DNA from: Clavelina lepadiformis
Taxonomy: Eukaryota; Chordata; Ascidiacea; Aplousobranchia; Clavelinidae
Direction of reading: 5' to 3'
DNA length: 64,000 nt
NCBI RefSeq assembly: GCF_947623445.1
Contig: NC_135244.1
Location: 9,672,001-9,736,000 of the forward strand
Shown here: in pieces, positions 12,661-23,804 of the stretch
How the letters are laid out: each line of letters starts with the position of its first letter
Numbering within the stretch: the stretch's first letter is position 1
The notes under the pieces: generated by a model
Told to the model about the DNA's origin: nothing
Seen by the model: only the letters and a program-made list of their open reading frames with translations
Databases searched by the model: none
Program-made: the position numbers and the translations under genes

Positions 12661-15600
12661 CTATAAAAGTCTGTGGTATAAGTCTACAACACTGTGTAAA
12701 GCCGACATCATGCTTTGTTACAAGGTTCCTATATAAACTTAGGCTATATAAACTTGTAAGCTACAGTACTGTATGTTAAATTTAGAATGTTTACTGCAGA
12801 ATAAATAATTAAAAATCAATCACACTTTCAGTAACTTATGGTTTTAGAAATTCCAAACAGTAAAAGCAGTAAAAAATGTCGTTTCAAGCAGCTTCATAAA
12901 AATACCACGGCCTACGGCCACTTGAACTACAGTTTAACCTTTTTTGCACCCCAAAAAGATATCAGTGGAAAAAGCTATGGCCCAAACCCCCCAAACGCTA
13001 GTGACTTCACTGGCTGTAACAAATTTCCCTATTTTCGTGGTAAGATGTTACAGCTGAAAACAATTGTTCGATGTCAAATTATACACAAAAACCTACACTG
13101 TTTGATGACATATGGTTGTCTTGCATTAAAGACTGATAAATACAATAAACTCCAAGAATCTACAATAACATCCTATCTGCTCTCGCATGGCATTAAAGTA
13201 AAATAACGGAAAATGCAAAAAATTGTAAAACTATAGTCTGGGTCTCCCCTAATGTAGGTAATTAAATATAAATGAAAGGAAATATTTTAAGATTTAGGTT
13301 ATAAATAGGCTAAATATAGGTTATTTACGCAGGGAGACAGTAATTTTTTCTTTTACCAAAGAAATGGTTGGATTTCCAACATTTCTAACTTAAGCTTCAT
13401 CAGGTTTCATATAAGTTATTATGCCTTATTTATTAGGTAGGCCGAAAAACACTTTTCGCAAAAATTGGTTGACGTAAACTCCCAAAGATTTTATCACGGT
13501 CGAAAATCACTTGCGATCTGCTGGAAAACTTTCCGCGATCAACTTGGTGGCGATACCTACTTAAGTGTAATTTGAAAAGCCCACACACCCACTGGTTAAT
13601 AAATTTCAAAATACACGTGCTTTTCAATTCCTACTATAAATGGAAGTATAGCAAACTCTACTTATGGACAGGGTTAGATATCGACTTAGTATCCGTTTAA
13701 TGCTCCACCGTAGAGGTCTCAAACTCAAATTGCTTTGAGGGCCAAATAAAGACTTTTGATTTAATTTACCTCAGAGTCGCAATAACCTACACACTCAAAA
13801 GTTAAAAAAGATAACACAAAAACATCCATCTTGTTTTACGAAGGTTTAATACAATTTTATACTGAAGTTTAAAAATGTCTAACACAATTTTGTGTTGTAG
13901 ACTTTTTAAATCTATAAATCGATATGTGACGATTTTAGAGCTAATTGTTTATTATTTCAAAATTCCAAAAAACAGCTCCATGTGGCGGGCGTCTTGGAAA
14001 TCCCTGTTCTATAGTCTTTCTATGGACTATGCAGATTGCCTATTTTGGAAACTGCATAAGGAAATTATATATAACAGCAGGAACTTAATAATAAAAGAGG
14101 TAGAGCCAAATGTTACGTTATTAGAACATAAATTATGCCGTTCAATACAGGTGATATAGCAAAACGAAATCGAACTCTGTCAAAAGACAAAAATGAGGCC
14201 GCGGTGTACTTGCGCAGCATAGGCCTATCAGGAAAGTGTTGACAATCCAAACAAAACGTTCAAATTTGCCTTTTGCTACATTTGCTGTCAAGCTTTGACA
14301 TAGATACCCAACTCAGTCACTGGGGTTTGCGCTGCCTATTTCTGTTTTCATACCATTACGTTTGAATAGTACCCTTTCCACAACAATTCGACTTCAAAGC
14401 TGATCTTTAGACTAGAGTAACTTCAGTTATAGAGACAAACGAACACTAGCAAAAATTGTGACATTGTTACGAATTGATACTTCATGCACAAACATTGATA
14501 TTGAATACAAAGGTAAACAGTGTATACGTTGCTCATACTTCATTTAGTGTCTTCAGCGATTTTACAAAATTTCAGTAGACACACTACCGCTAATTTTTGC
14601 CCATCTTGTCTGTGTTAAGCAACACGAACAACATTTGTTTAAAATAAGACTGTTTTGAGTGAGAAAAGATTATTTCCTTCTTTGTGAAACCATTTCCCGT
14701 AGATTTTCTTCGCTACTTTTTACATTCCTTATTAGGTATGTCTTTTTAGCCTGAAAAATAATAACAGTAAAATAATAGCACAATAAGCAAATACTAAACA
14801 AGTAAAAATTATTTGAATTTAATTAGAGCATTAAAGAATCAGATCATTCCTACTATATCTTACAAAAATGTCCAACCAACTAATCGTTATAATCGATGTG
14901 GTCATCAACAGCTGTAAAGCTAATAAAAATTCAATATTAGAGTAATGGCCAAGCATTGCAATCCACTCATCAAAATACAATACTAAACAACTTTCAGATC
15001 TGGCCTAAAACTGAAATTATTTCAGTGTTTCCTAAAGTTTATTTGAAGAAACCTTAAAATTTTGTAAAAAATGCTAAGGGTTCCACAAAATAGCTGTAAA
15101 ATATTAGGAATAAACATGTTTGAAAAAGTTCTATAGCTAAAGGTAGCTGCTGTATTGCAATGGGGACTCTGAAAATGGCGGTATTGGACTGTGGCAGAAA
15201 AGGATAATAAATATGTTTTCATTTCTGTTATACCTTCGAAAGTTTGGGTTAGTTAACTTAGTTTGAGCATGAATACTGTATTAAATAAAATTTAAGAATT
15301 TATCAAAAAAATTATTTGGAATGCTTATTAAGCTATGGAAGTTATATTATCTCATGGTTAGGATTAAGATCAAGATCTATGATCTTATAACACAGGGGTT
15401 CTCAACTGGGGGTACGAAGATCCTTGGGCCACAGAGCAGCTTTTCAAACACCGCTTTTGAAATACCGGTTTAACGGTATTATAAGCAATATATATATGAA
15501 AAATTTCATCATAATTTTTTTGGGGGTACGAAGAATGCTCTGACCTGACAAAGGGGTACGAGCAGCAAAACTGATATAACAGAAAGGAAGACACTGGTTA

Positions 15601-16064
15601 GCGCCATATTGTAACGAACTATTACAACAGATTAAGTTGACCAACTTGGGAGTTAACACTACCAGTGCCATACACAAGTATTAATTAAAATTTATAATAT
15701 CTCAGATTTTCACCATAGAGACAATGCCATTTTAGCTGGTTCCTGGCAGTTATTAAATAGTTTGTCATAAGAGCATAAAATGGGTTGTAGCATGGGTTGC
15801 CAGTAAATTGTTGTCAACCAAGCATTCTTAACTGCTGATTGGGTCTAATATCGTACAAATTTATGTGATTTAGGAGTCTGAAGATGCAAGTAAACAAAAA
15901 GAAAATATCATTGCAGATTTGATGCAGAATGAAACACAAAAATGAAATAATTGTAATACATTTAGCCATATTCTTAAAAAAATATGGCTGCTTTAGAAAT
16001 AGTTGCGTTTGCATTCTGCTTTTAATAAAGCGATATTACTTACAAATACTTACAAGACAGATTA
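12661..16064. other. Non-coding stretch with hAT fragments
   Basis: No supported gene. A 122-codon plus-strand frame at 12838-13206 has no family resemblance. At about 13709 a hAT-like end (AGAGGTCTCAAACTCAAAT) begins, and GGCCGCGG near 14197 may be part of its other side, but neither end is intact and no duplication is found. A small MITE lies at 15393-15573 and is listed separately. Confidence 0.4.
15393..15573. mobile_element. Short hAT-type MITE, eroded
   Basis: The left end CAGGGGTTCTCAACTGGGGG is a typical hAT terminus. GGGGGTACGAAGA occurs twice and GGGGTACGAGC once, forming subterminal repeats. The right end appears to be CAAAACTG, with flanks TTATAACA and ATATAACA matching at 7 of 8 bases. 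The right terminal repeat is weak, so the exact right boundary is uncertain. Confidence 0.55.
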
Positions 16065-18120
16065 CACTGGCCAACAAAAAAATTTTGGCATGGAAGGTAA
16101 GAACGATTTTAGAGTATATCAGGGGCGCTGAGCTCGAAAATGCCATTAGTTTTTGCAAATTGGCGCTAGTTTTTAAGATATTAGCGAATTTTGATATTTT
16201 TGGCACCTTTTAATTTTGAACGTAGGTTGCATTTTATCTTAAGGAACAGCCTATATTAAATGTTGTTGTAAGTCTATCTGCACTAAAACCACAAGAATGA
16301 GCAAAAGCTAAAGACACAATGAGATTAACTAAAAGAAGAGGTGCTGCATAATTCTATTCTTTTCCGTATATTCAACACAAAAAATGCCCCATTTATTCAT
16401 CTTTTCAACAGATTCTCTTAACATATTGCAATGTGTGAGAATAAGCTTCCAATACCACATTAAAACTTGCTTGAAGTGAACAATAAATAGCAGTAATTTG
16501 GTAATAACAAACCAAGTATGCCTAAGCCACCCAAGAAAGACGACAATTAGTAAAAACAGACAAAATAAACAAGCAATCAATTTTTTTATTTGCCACGGAG
16601 TATTCAAAACAAAACACTATACGAAAAAATATACCCATCTCAGGATGTGCATTAGTGAAGTTCTTAGATGCACTCTAGTTAATTACTCAAATTAGCTTAA
16701 AGTCATCTGCAGGAAAGTTCTCTTGTACGACTTTCGCCTGTAGTTTGGTTGTGGACAGCTTCGCATTAGGCACCAGCAGTAATCTGCCATCATGTGAGTA
16801 TCACATCTACCTTGATATCCTCATCTATTAATTTGATATCTTGGTGAAACCTTTCACCTTGTTCCTCACTCATATTTCCAAGGTTTTCAGGGAAGCGATC
16901 CAAGTGACTAAATAGATAGTGAACTTTTATGTTCATCCTTGATCCAAGAGCTTGAAAGTTTGTAAGCTTTACTTCTATGAGATCCACATAGTTGCTTGTT
17001 TTTGTGCTTCCAAGAAATCCTTTTACAACTGCAACGAAAGAGTGCCAGGCTGCCTTCTCAACTTCAGTCATATGTGAAGGAAAAACTTAATATTAAATTA
17101 ATTTTCGTATTTGTGGCCCATCAAAAATTCCTGCTTTCAGCGTTTCAATACTAAGACCAGGAAATACGTTGCACAGGTGATCAAAACAAGCACCATCTTT
17201 ATCTAATCTAAAGCCTTGACAAATTGTTTCATCAAACCCAGTTTGATGTGCAATGTGGGTAAAATGATGCGATCACAAATGACCAAAGGTTCATTTACAA
17301 TGTTATCTTCGTGCACAAGCTGTTCACGTATGGGCCATTCCTTTTTAATCCAGCGTTGATCAGGACTATCCCAGTAACAAATAAAGCAGGGATACTTGGT
17401 GAAGCCGCCTTGTTGTTCTAAGAGAAAGTTGAACATTTTCAAATCAACGCATATCTCCCAGTTATGCTCAGTATAAGAAAGTTTCTTCAAGATCATCTTT
17501 ACACTTTGGTAGTGTTCCTTTAAAACGACTGAGTGGACAATTGGAACACAGGCAAACTTATTTTCGTTGTGAAGTAGCACACATTTCAAGCCTTTTTTGG
17601 AGCTGTCAATGAATGACCTCTATTCTTCTGGTTTATACTCAAGTACACCCATAGATGAAAGAAGTCCTTCGATGTTTTTATAGTACACAAAATTATCTTC
17701 TTGAGAGAAAAATTGCATTAACATTTCTTCTCTGTCCCGGTAAAACGTTATTTTTGTTGCCGAATCAAGAATGTTATGCTATGTGTTGATGTTAAGGCTT
17801 ATGTTAGTGCTTGATGGGAGATGATATAAACTAATCTAAGGTCTTATTTACCTCACAAGCGAGAAATTTGTGCCAGACAACTCAACATTTGGGCAAAACT
17901 AAATAGCTGCTTCACATGGCTTCAGTTTTTGTTAACCTACGTTACTCACTAGCATACATTTGTAACTTTTCATGGCGTATTTAGGAAAAAGCAATATCTC
18001 AAAAACTAGAGCCAATTCAGCAAAAGTAATGGCATTTTCGGACTCAGCGCCCCTGATATACCCCTAAATCGATCTAACATATCATGACTTTTGAAAAAAA
18101 TTTTTTTTTGTTGGCCTGTG
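16065..18120 (-). mobile_element. DNA transposon with ~130-bp TIRs, unassigned superfamily
   Basis: The two ends are long inverted repeats. The left starts CACTGGCCAACAAAAAAA and the inverse of the right starts CACAGGCCAACAAAAAAA. Both continue through TATATCAGGGGCGCTGAG, CGAAAATGCCATTA and CTAGTTTTT-AGATATT, roughly 130 bp per side with scattered mismatches. A 3-bp repeat, TTA, flanks both sides (16062-16064 and 18121-18123) and may be the target duplication. The interior carries a decayed gene on the minus strand. CAC ends with a short duplication recall CACTA/En-Spm-like elements, and a TTA duplication recalls PIF/Harbinger, but I cannot assign the superfamily from sequence alone. Confidence 0.8.
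16692..17790 (-). pseudogene. Decayed transposase-like gene inside the 2-kb TIR element
   Basis: The minus-strand reading matches a protein family that is very common in invertebrate genomes and usually annotated as uncharacterised. Recognisable blocks in order are ITFYRDREEMLMQFF, FIDSSKKGLKCVLLHNENKF, WEICVDLKMFNFLLEQQGG, TKYPCFICYWDS, LHIKLGLMKQFVKALD, LKAGIFDGPQIRKL, KVHYLFSHLDRFPENLG, SEEQGERFHQDIK and MMADYCW. The order and spacing are those of the family. It is broken by an in-frame TAG before RSFIDSS, a stop after VKALD, stops between the GPQIRKL and EVEKAAW blocks, and a frameshift before MMADYCW. The acidic residues FID, VDL and HQD are candidates for an RNase H-type catalytic set; that is inference. 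The coding strand is opposite to the window. Confidence 0.82.
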
Positions 18121-19633
18121 TTATATAGATATTACTACAAATACTATACTACTGTCATCATTTCCAAATTCATCAGGGGTATTTATCTTGGAGCAGAAAC
18201 ATGAAATATGATGACTTCACCAAAATGTTAAGGCCTTATGGGTTGTTGACAAATTTTAATTTTTATAATTTGGTCAGATACAGCATGAAATATTAACACG
18301 TTTTTAAGGATTTTGCTTTGTGCTTTTAATGATATACATTATTACATGTTATTCACTTGTCAAACACAGGGTCCACTAGACTAGAGAGACAAATTTCAAA
18401 ACAATTTTAGATACTTCCATGTATGAAAAAGTTTGAAACTACTGACTTAAGTTAATTAAGTAAAGGTTGAAAAAACAGAAAAAATGTCAAAACAAAACTT
18501 TGTGAAATATTCACATGATGTTAATTGTTTTATTGTAAATAAGATTAAAAATATAGGCCATTGGTAGAGAATCACAAAGTTTTTGAAAATCTCATTTTGG
18601 GTACTTCCGTTTCGATAAACTTCATTCTGGTATACTCTAAAAACCACTTAAATATATGAAAGAAGTTTAGAAAAACTTCTTCACAATTATACTAACTTCT
18701 AATTCTTTTGTTTTGGCCTCAGCATCTTTCCGTTTCCCATTGAGGTTGTCAATTACATTAGACCTGGGTTGCAATATGAACCTAAATAGAAGTAATTGTA
18801 ACAGGAAGAAAACCATCTACAGTAGTACAAATTTCACGATTTCATTTTTGCTAAGTTTTCAAGAAACATTATGCATGTCATCCACAACTTTAAAAATATA
18901 CAAAAATGTAGTATTGTTTGAAATTCCAAAAAGTGCAAATGATATTACACACTGCTATTTAAACTGCTAAAAATAATCATACTTTGTATTTTGTACAACC
19001 CAAATTGTATCAGACTGCATCACATTTCAACTTACATTCTGCCCACGCTTTCATAAAGTTTGACATCAGTGGGGAGAGATTGAATCTCCTTTGTAGTCAG
19101 TATAGTTTTTTTCCCTTCCAATGCAAGTGCATTAATTTGAGCGTCGCAAATTTTGACTTGCGTTTGGGTCTCCACCATTTTCTTTTGCAGCTCGCTGAAT
19201 GCCTGGCAAATATTAAAAAAATGCTTTAGTATTAAAGCCAGTGCAAATTAATTGATCGATCACTGGCCACAATAACATGTGCCTTGAAGTATAAGTATAT
19301 ATACAACACTGTGTGAAAGAAAAATCCTTCAAAAGCAAACCCTGCATTGGAATGCTGCACTCGCAGGCCTGGATTCCTTCACTGGATTTATTATAAGCAC
19401 TTTTTAAAGGTTGCTATGCACTGCATGTACGTTCATTAAAAAACATGGCACTTTTCAGCAGTTTTTGTTTGGTTTTGCTATGCCTGCCCAACTTTGTATG
19501 CACAGTAAACGCAATTGCGAATTGACATTTCTCAAAGTGTTAGGTGTCATCTTTCTCTACAGTACATGCCAAGTTGAAGCTTGCCTCATTAATTACACTT
19601 TTGTTAGTTAATGTTATTAAGGTTTACTATACA
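18121..19633. other. Non-coding stretch
   Basis: No supported exon, RNA gene or transposon end. Short ORFs at 18456-19611 show no family resemblance and no joined splice pattern. Confidence 0.4.
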
Positions 19634-19801
19634 TTGTGATATACAAACTTTGAACATATTCTATTTGGCATACGTATTAAGTTACCATGTTGTGATATAC
19701 AAACTTTGAACATATTCTATTTGGCATACGTATTAAGTTACCATGTTGTGATATACAAACTTTGAACATATTCTATTTGGCATACGTATTAAGTTACCAT
19801 G
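19634..19801. repeat. Tandem repeat, 3 x 56 bp
   Basis: Three perfect or near-perfect head-to-tail copies of a 56-bp unit starting TTGTGATATACAAACTTTGA, with copies starting at 19634, 19690 and 19746. The near identity shows a recent expansion or strong homogenisation. It encodes nothing evident. Confidence 0.93.
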
Positions 19802-19859
19802 AATAACAACACAATATCTTCCAGATACTGTGGTGCGCAGTTCAGATTAAGCAACTTGA

Positions 19860-20380
19860 TGGTGTCACAATCTTTACCCTCGGACTAAAGAAAGTCTTTG
19901 CATGACTCCTACTAGAAAGTAGGCCATAGTAACTTTCGATGAGAAATCGTGCATGCAAGGTGCAAAGACAAAAATTTTAGCATGTTGATGGACAAGAAAT
20001 TTTCAATTGTGTGTTTATTTATTGCAACTTTATTACAACTGATGTGGAAACAGACTAATTTGCCTTGTTTAGAACGTTGTTATAAACTGGCGTGAAAATA
20101 AATTGGGTATGCACGTTGATGAGTCTCAGTTGTGCAGACTGGAAAGTAAAAAGTTTTAAAAAAAGAAAGTTTTCGATGAGAACTCATGTTTGCAAAGATG
20201 CAAATTTTAGTGTGATAGCATGCACTGAAGCCTCAATTCTTTGTGTATTAATTATAAATTGGCATTCAAGCAACCAGTTGTTCTCTGTTTATTTATTATA
20301 AATCAGCGTGAAGATAAAAAAGTTTGGTATGCACTTTGATGAACCTTGTGCGTGCAGGTGCCACACTTTCCACTATGGAA
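19860..20380. repeat. Interspersed repeat family R1, copy A
   Basis: The segment includes CGATGAGAACTCATGTTTGCA, TAAATTGGCATTCAAGCAACCAG and TTGATGAACCTTGTGCGTGC followed by AGGTGCCACAC. All of these recur with mismatches at 47960-48165 and, inverted, at 48180-48345 and around 47040-47190. At least four partial copies in one window indicate a dispersed, probably non-autonomous element. I could not define clean ends or a target duplication. Confidence 0.6.
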
Positions 20381-21074
20381 AACAATTATGAGTTTTGAGT
20401 TCGTATTGTTCAATTAATTCCTGTTGTCTATCAATGCCAAACCAAAATATTCTATATTTTGATAAACTATAATACTTGGACAAATGAAAAATTAGTCCAT
20501 GCATACAACACTGTCGTTAGTAGTTATGTATTAGCCTAGAGCCCTAGACTATAGGCTATTCATAACTCATAAGAAAGATCACTACAATTTCTTATTCGAA
20601 TGCCGGCTAATATACAGTAACAAACTTTATACAAACAGGAAATTGGTAATTGCAATGCAATATACAAACCTTTCGCAATTCCATGTCAACTGCCATGGTG
20701 ACTTTGTTTTCTTTGTATGGAATTTATTTGCAGAAATTCTGGTCTACAGGCTAAGCCTATAGCCTAAGATGTTTCTGTAGTAAAATCAAAGTCGTATCGG
20801 TACCTTAGTAACTACCGATCGCTTTTTTCCTGATTGTCTTTAATAGCTGCCGTGAAGACAATTTGTATGATCTTATATGTTTTTCTTTACAGAGAATAAC
20901 TATACACTAGGGATGTACAATACAGAATAACTGAATATCTTAGAATAATTTATCGTGGAGTCAGAATTTTGAATCCTATTCCAGAATTGCAGAAAAGTTA
21001 AAAATTTAAGAACCCGCAGTGCTTTTTTTGCCTTTACAATAGGCTCAAAAAATTATTATGGTTTAAGCGAGTTG

Positions 21075-21433
21075 ACAATAGACCCTTTTTGGGTTACCGC
21101 TGCCATTTTTTGGGTGGCAAGACTTTTTCGATCGTGTATACTTAACAATGGAAATTGTCGACCCACTTTGATTCTTTTTTAAATTACAAATTGGGCATTG
21201 GATTGTAAAGATTTCGCTCAGGTGAATTCCATATGAATTTTTTTACACAATTAAAAATAATTTTGAAAATATGTTGCCTAGTTTTTATTTTACAGCGCGA
21301 AGTCTTTACAATCCAATGGCCAGAACGCTTGTCATTTAAAAAAGAATCAAAATGGGTCGACATTTTCCATTGTTAAGTATACGCGATCGAAAAATCTTTA
21401 CACCAAGACAGTAACTCGGAAAGGGTGTAGACC
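21075..21433. mobile_element. Palindromic MITE
   Basis: Two arms of about 145 bp are inverted copies. The left arm contains TCGATCGTGTATACTTAACAA, GTCGACCCA and TTGATTCTTTTTTAAAT, then CATTGGATTGTAAAGA. The right arm contains the reverse complements in reverse order with few mismatches. The unpaired centre is about 60 bp. The transcript or single strand would form one long hairpin. The superfamily is not clear, because the extreme ends (AGACCC...) are ambiguous. Confidence 0.75.
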
Positions 21434-21526
21434 CTTTCCTAAATTCACATGACACACGATTTAATTCATCAAGATTAACGCATTATGCACCCAGCGCGAA
21501 GTAGTATGGGATGTGCTGAAATAACA

Positions 21527-21604
21527 ACATCTCCTTCACGTGCAAATAAAAACCTTCAATCAATAAAAACATCTCCTGCACGTGCAAATAAAAACCTTCA
21601 ATCA
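21527..21604. repeat. 42-bp direct repeat, two copies
   Basis: Two tandem copies of a unit beginning ACATCTCC-TCACGTGCAAAT, then AAAAACCTTCAATCAA, starting at 21527 and 21569, with only one or two differences. Each contains CACGTG, an E-box core. The function is not evident. Confidence 0.8.
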
Positions 21605-22202
21605 AAAAACAGTACCGGTTCCTAACATTTGGTAAAAATTCGAAATTGGATTCGAATTTTTCGTTTGAATCTAGGACTAGTGCAGACTGCAGAAATGGAC
21701 AAACAACTGATGTCAAAACTTAAGTAGCTACAGTATATCATGCAAATGCATCCTGAGGTTATGCACTTCTGCACTAGACCTCGGTTAAGGATTCGTTATT
21801 CCGGAATGTGCATCACTAAGCAGCCAAAACTGGTATAGCCCTCTGTCACACTTGCGGTTGTTGGTAAAGTCTTTATATCACCCATTAGAATAAGAATGAG
21901 AAAATGGTTATGCTCAAGTGATTTCAATTTTTGGTAAAAGCTGACCAACTGTTGCTTTGAAAATATGTACACCACTAGGTACAGTTTCTCTGAATGCTCT
22001 GGGTTCACTGAGTACCCTTGGTTCTCTGAGTTCCCCTGTTTCACTGGGTTGCCTGACAACTGTTACGAAAAACAAACTGTGACAAAATTAAAAATACAAT
22101 TACTTTTTTGGTGTGTTTGTAAGTCATTAATTTATCAGGTTTAAGGTATATGACTCATTCATTCTGTTTATATAATCCACTCAACTCAGATTGCGTCGAT
22201 GT

Positions 22203-22337
22203 TGAGTCGGCTTGATAGCCGAGTGGTTCAAACGCTGGCCTCACAAGAAATGTGACTTGTATTTCGTGTTCGATATCCAGTAGCGCCATACTGTTGTAAC
22301 GCCATACTGTTGTAACGCCAATTCTAGATTCGGGCAA
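22203..22337 (+). repeat. tRNA-derived SINE
   Basis: An A-box-like segment TAGCCGAGTGGTTCAAACG (22215 onward) and a B-box-like segment GTTCGATATCC (22267-22277) lie about 40 bases apart, the arrangement of a tRNA-type internal RNA polymerase III promoter. A short duplicated tail (GCCATACTGTTGTAAC twice) and an A-rich end (AATAAAATTTAAAATAAA) follow. The anticodon arm is not clean, so this is a SINE head and not a functional tRNA gene. Confidence 0.65.
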
Positions 22338-23804
22338 TAAAATTTAAAATAAACACGAAATAAAAAAGAAGTTGAGAGAACTCCGTAAACCCGGGGAATT
22401 CACTGGACCCAGAAAAAACAACAGGGAACCCAGTGAACCCTAGAGTACTTAAAGGTACCCTCTTGGAGGACATTAACATGCTAGTGTGACGTCACAAGTC
22501 ACAAGTCACATTAGTGTAAGTCTGAACTTGAAACAGTACCATTTGCTGTACTTTTTTATTGAGTTACAAATGACTCTGCAAATTGACAGGATTCGTCGAG
22601 ATATTTTTTGTATTCATGAAATATGGAGGACCTAGGATAACTTCATGTTATGTGAATATTCTCAGTGAAAGGACAATGCACAGTTGCACCGTTTTGGTTC
22701 GTCGGTTCTTGTAATCTTGTTCCGTGTTTTAGCAACGTTTCTAAAATCGTGTAAAATTTAGTAATTAGCCCGAAAAACGCAGACCAAGGTCATCATTCCG
22801 TCAGGTATTGTAGAACTATTGAAGAAATTCCGTAATTAGCTCAGGAGTTTGATTGTTTGGTGAACTGTAATTGGCCTACCGTTTATAGGCCTATGCCTAA
22901 CCTTATAGATAATGAGTTAATTATATTAATGTGGTATTTTATATCAACCTAGGCCAGATTAGCATTTAGCAGGTTATAGGTCTGTTTTTTATTACTGTAT
23001 TCTCGTTAGCCGTTGTTGCCCGGCAGCTCGCGATCCAGTGTCGATTACAAGATAATACAAGTGCACAAGCGTACAAGTATAGTGCTAGTATACAAGTGCA
23101 CAACCACAGGATGCCTTTGTATACTAGACCCCAACCACTCAAATTTTGACGTCATCTGGTTGTGCACCTGTATACTAGACCGCTTTTTTCCTCTGTTGAA
23201 AGCTGAACCTTGCATACCACAAACACCGGATGTGCTTGGGCCAAGAGTTGTGGTGTAGACTATGTATAGCCCTACACTTGCATACTAAAATTTTGCTTAG
23301 CTGAACTCACAAGATCTTAACAAAACTGCCATACTCTGCAGTTCAAAATGTAATTGTTTGCAGTAGTCCTAAATATATTATATTTAGCCCACTATTGGCT
23401 AGCTAACCTGCCTGCAAGATTATTTAGTTTAGTTTCGTCTCGCACTGAACAGCCAAAGGCTGAAAGGACAGCACTCAGCATAAGCCAAGCGACTGTTTAT
23501 CTTAATCTGTTGGTTGTTTGTTTATGTTGCAGAACTGATGGAAAGTTGCAGTAAAGCGGTTATTACCCTAACTTGTTTAAAAATTGAATTTGCTTCCAGT
23601 CCCAATTGCCACAGTAAACAAAAAAAAATAGGACGGTACTTTCTTTTTACATCAAGTTGGCCTTACCCTAATAGCCTAGATACTGGTAACAAAAATTTCA
23701 ATGTCATTTCTTATAGTAGGCCTATGGGCTAATACTCTGTATTACGTAGTCTATTAAATATAATTTTGTCATACTGTATATACCAATCTCTGTTAATCTT
23801 TGCA
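22338..23804. promoter_or_regulatory. Upstream region of the PAIP2 gene
   Basis: This region should include the promoter and 5' UTR of the gene starting at 23805. A TGACGTCA palindrome (CRE-type site) lies at 22487-22494 within three copies of ACAAGTC. An inverted repeat (AGTATACAAGTGCACAACCA with its near-inverse) spans 23086-23178. Splice sites for a leading UTR exon could not be fixed. No protein-coding exon is supported. Confidence 0.35.

Larger units (their letters stand above)
20908..21818. mobile_element. Eroded hAT-like element (TAGGGATG ends)
   Basis: The left end TAGGGATGTACAATACAGAATA and the inverse of the right end, TAGTGATGCACATTCCGGAATA, are related inverted termini of a type common among animal hAT elements. 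The interior holds a separate palindromic element (21075-21433) and a 42-bp direct repeat (21527-21604). No matching 8-bp flanks were found, so the pairing of the two ends rests on terminal similarity alone. Confidence 0.5.

Noticed and set aside
12838-13206. 122-codon plus-strand ORF
   Set aside because: No family resemblance, no splice partners, and a composition typical of random AT-rich sequence.
19634-19801. Tandem repeat considered as a CRISPR-like array
   Set aside because: The copies are contiguous without spacers and the genome is an animal's.
22203-22290. Possible functional tRNA gene
   Set aside because: The promoter boxes are present but acceptor and anticodon arms do not pair cleanly; a SINE head fits better.
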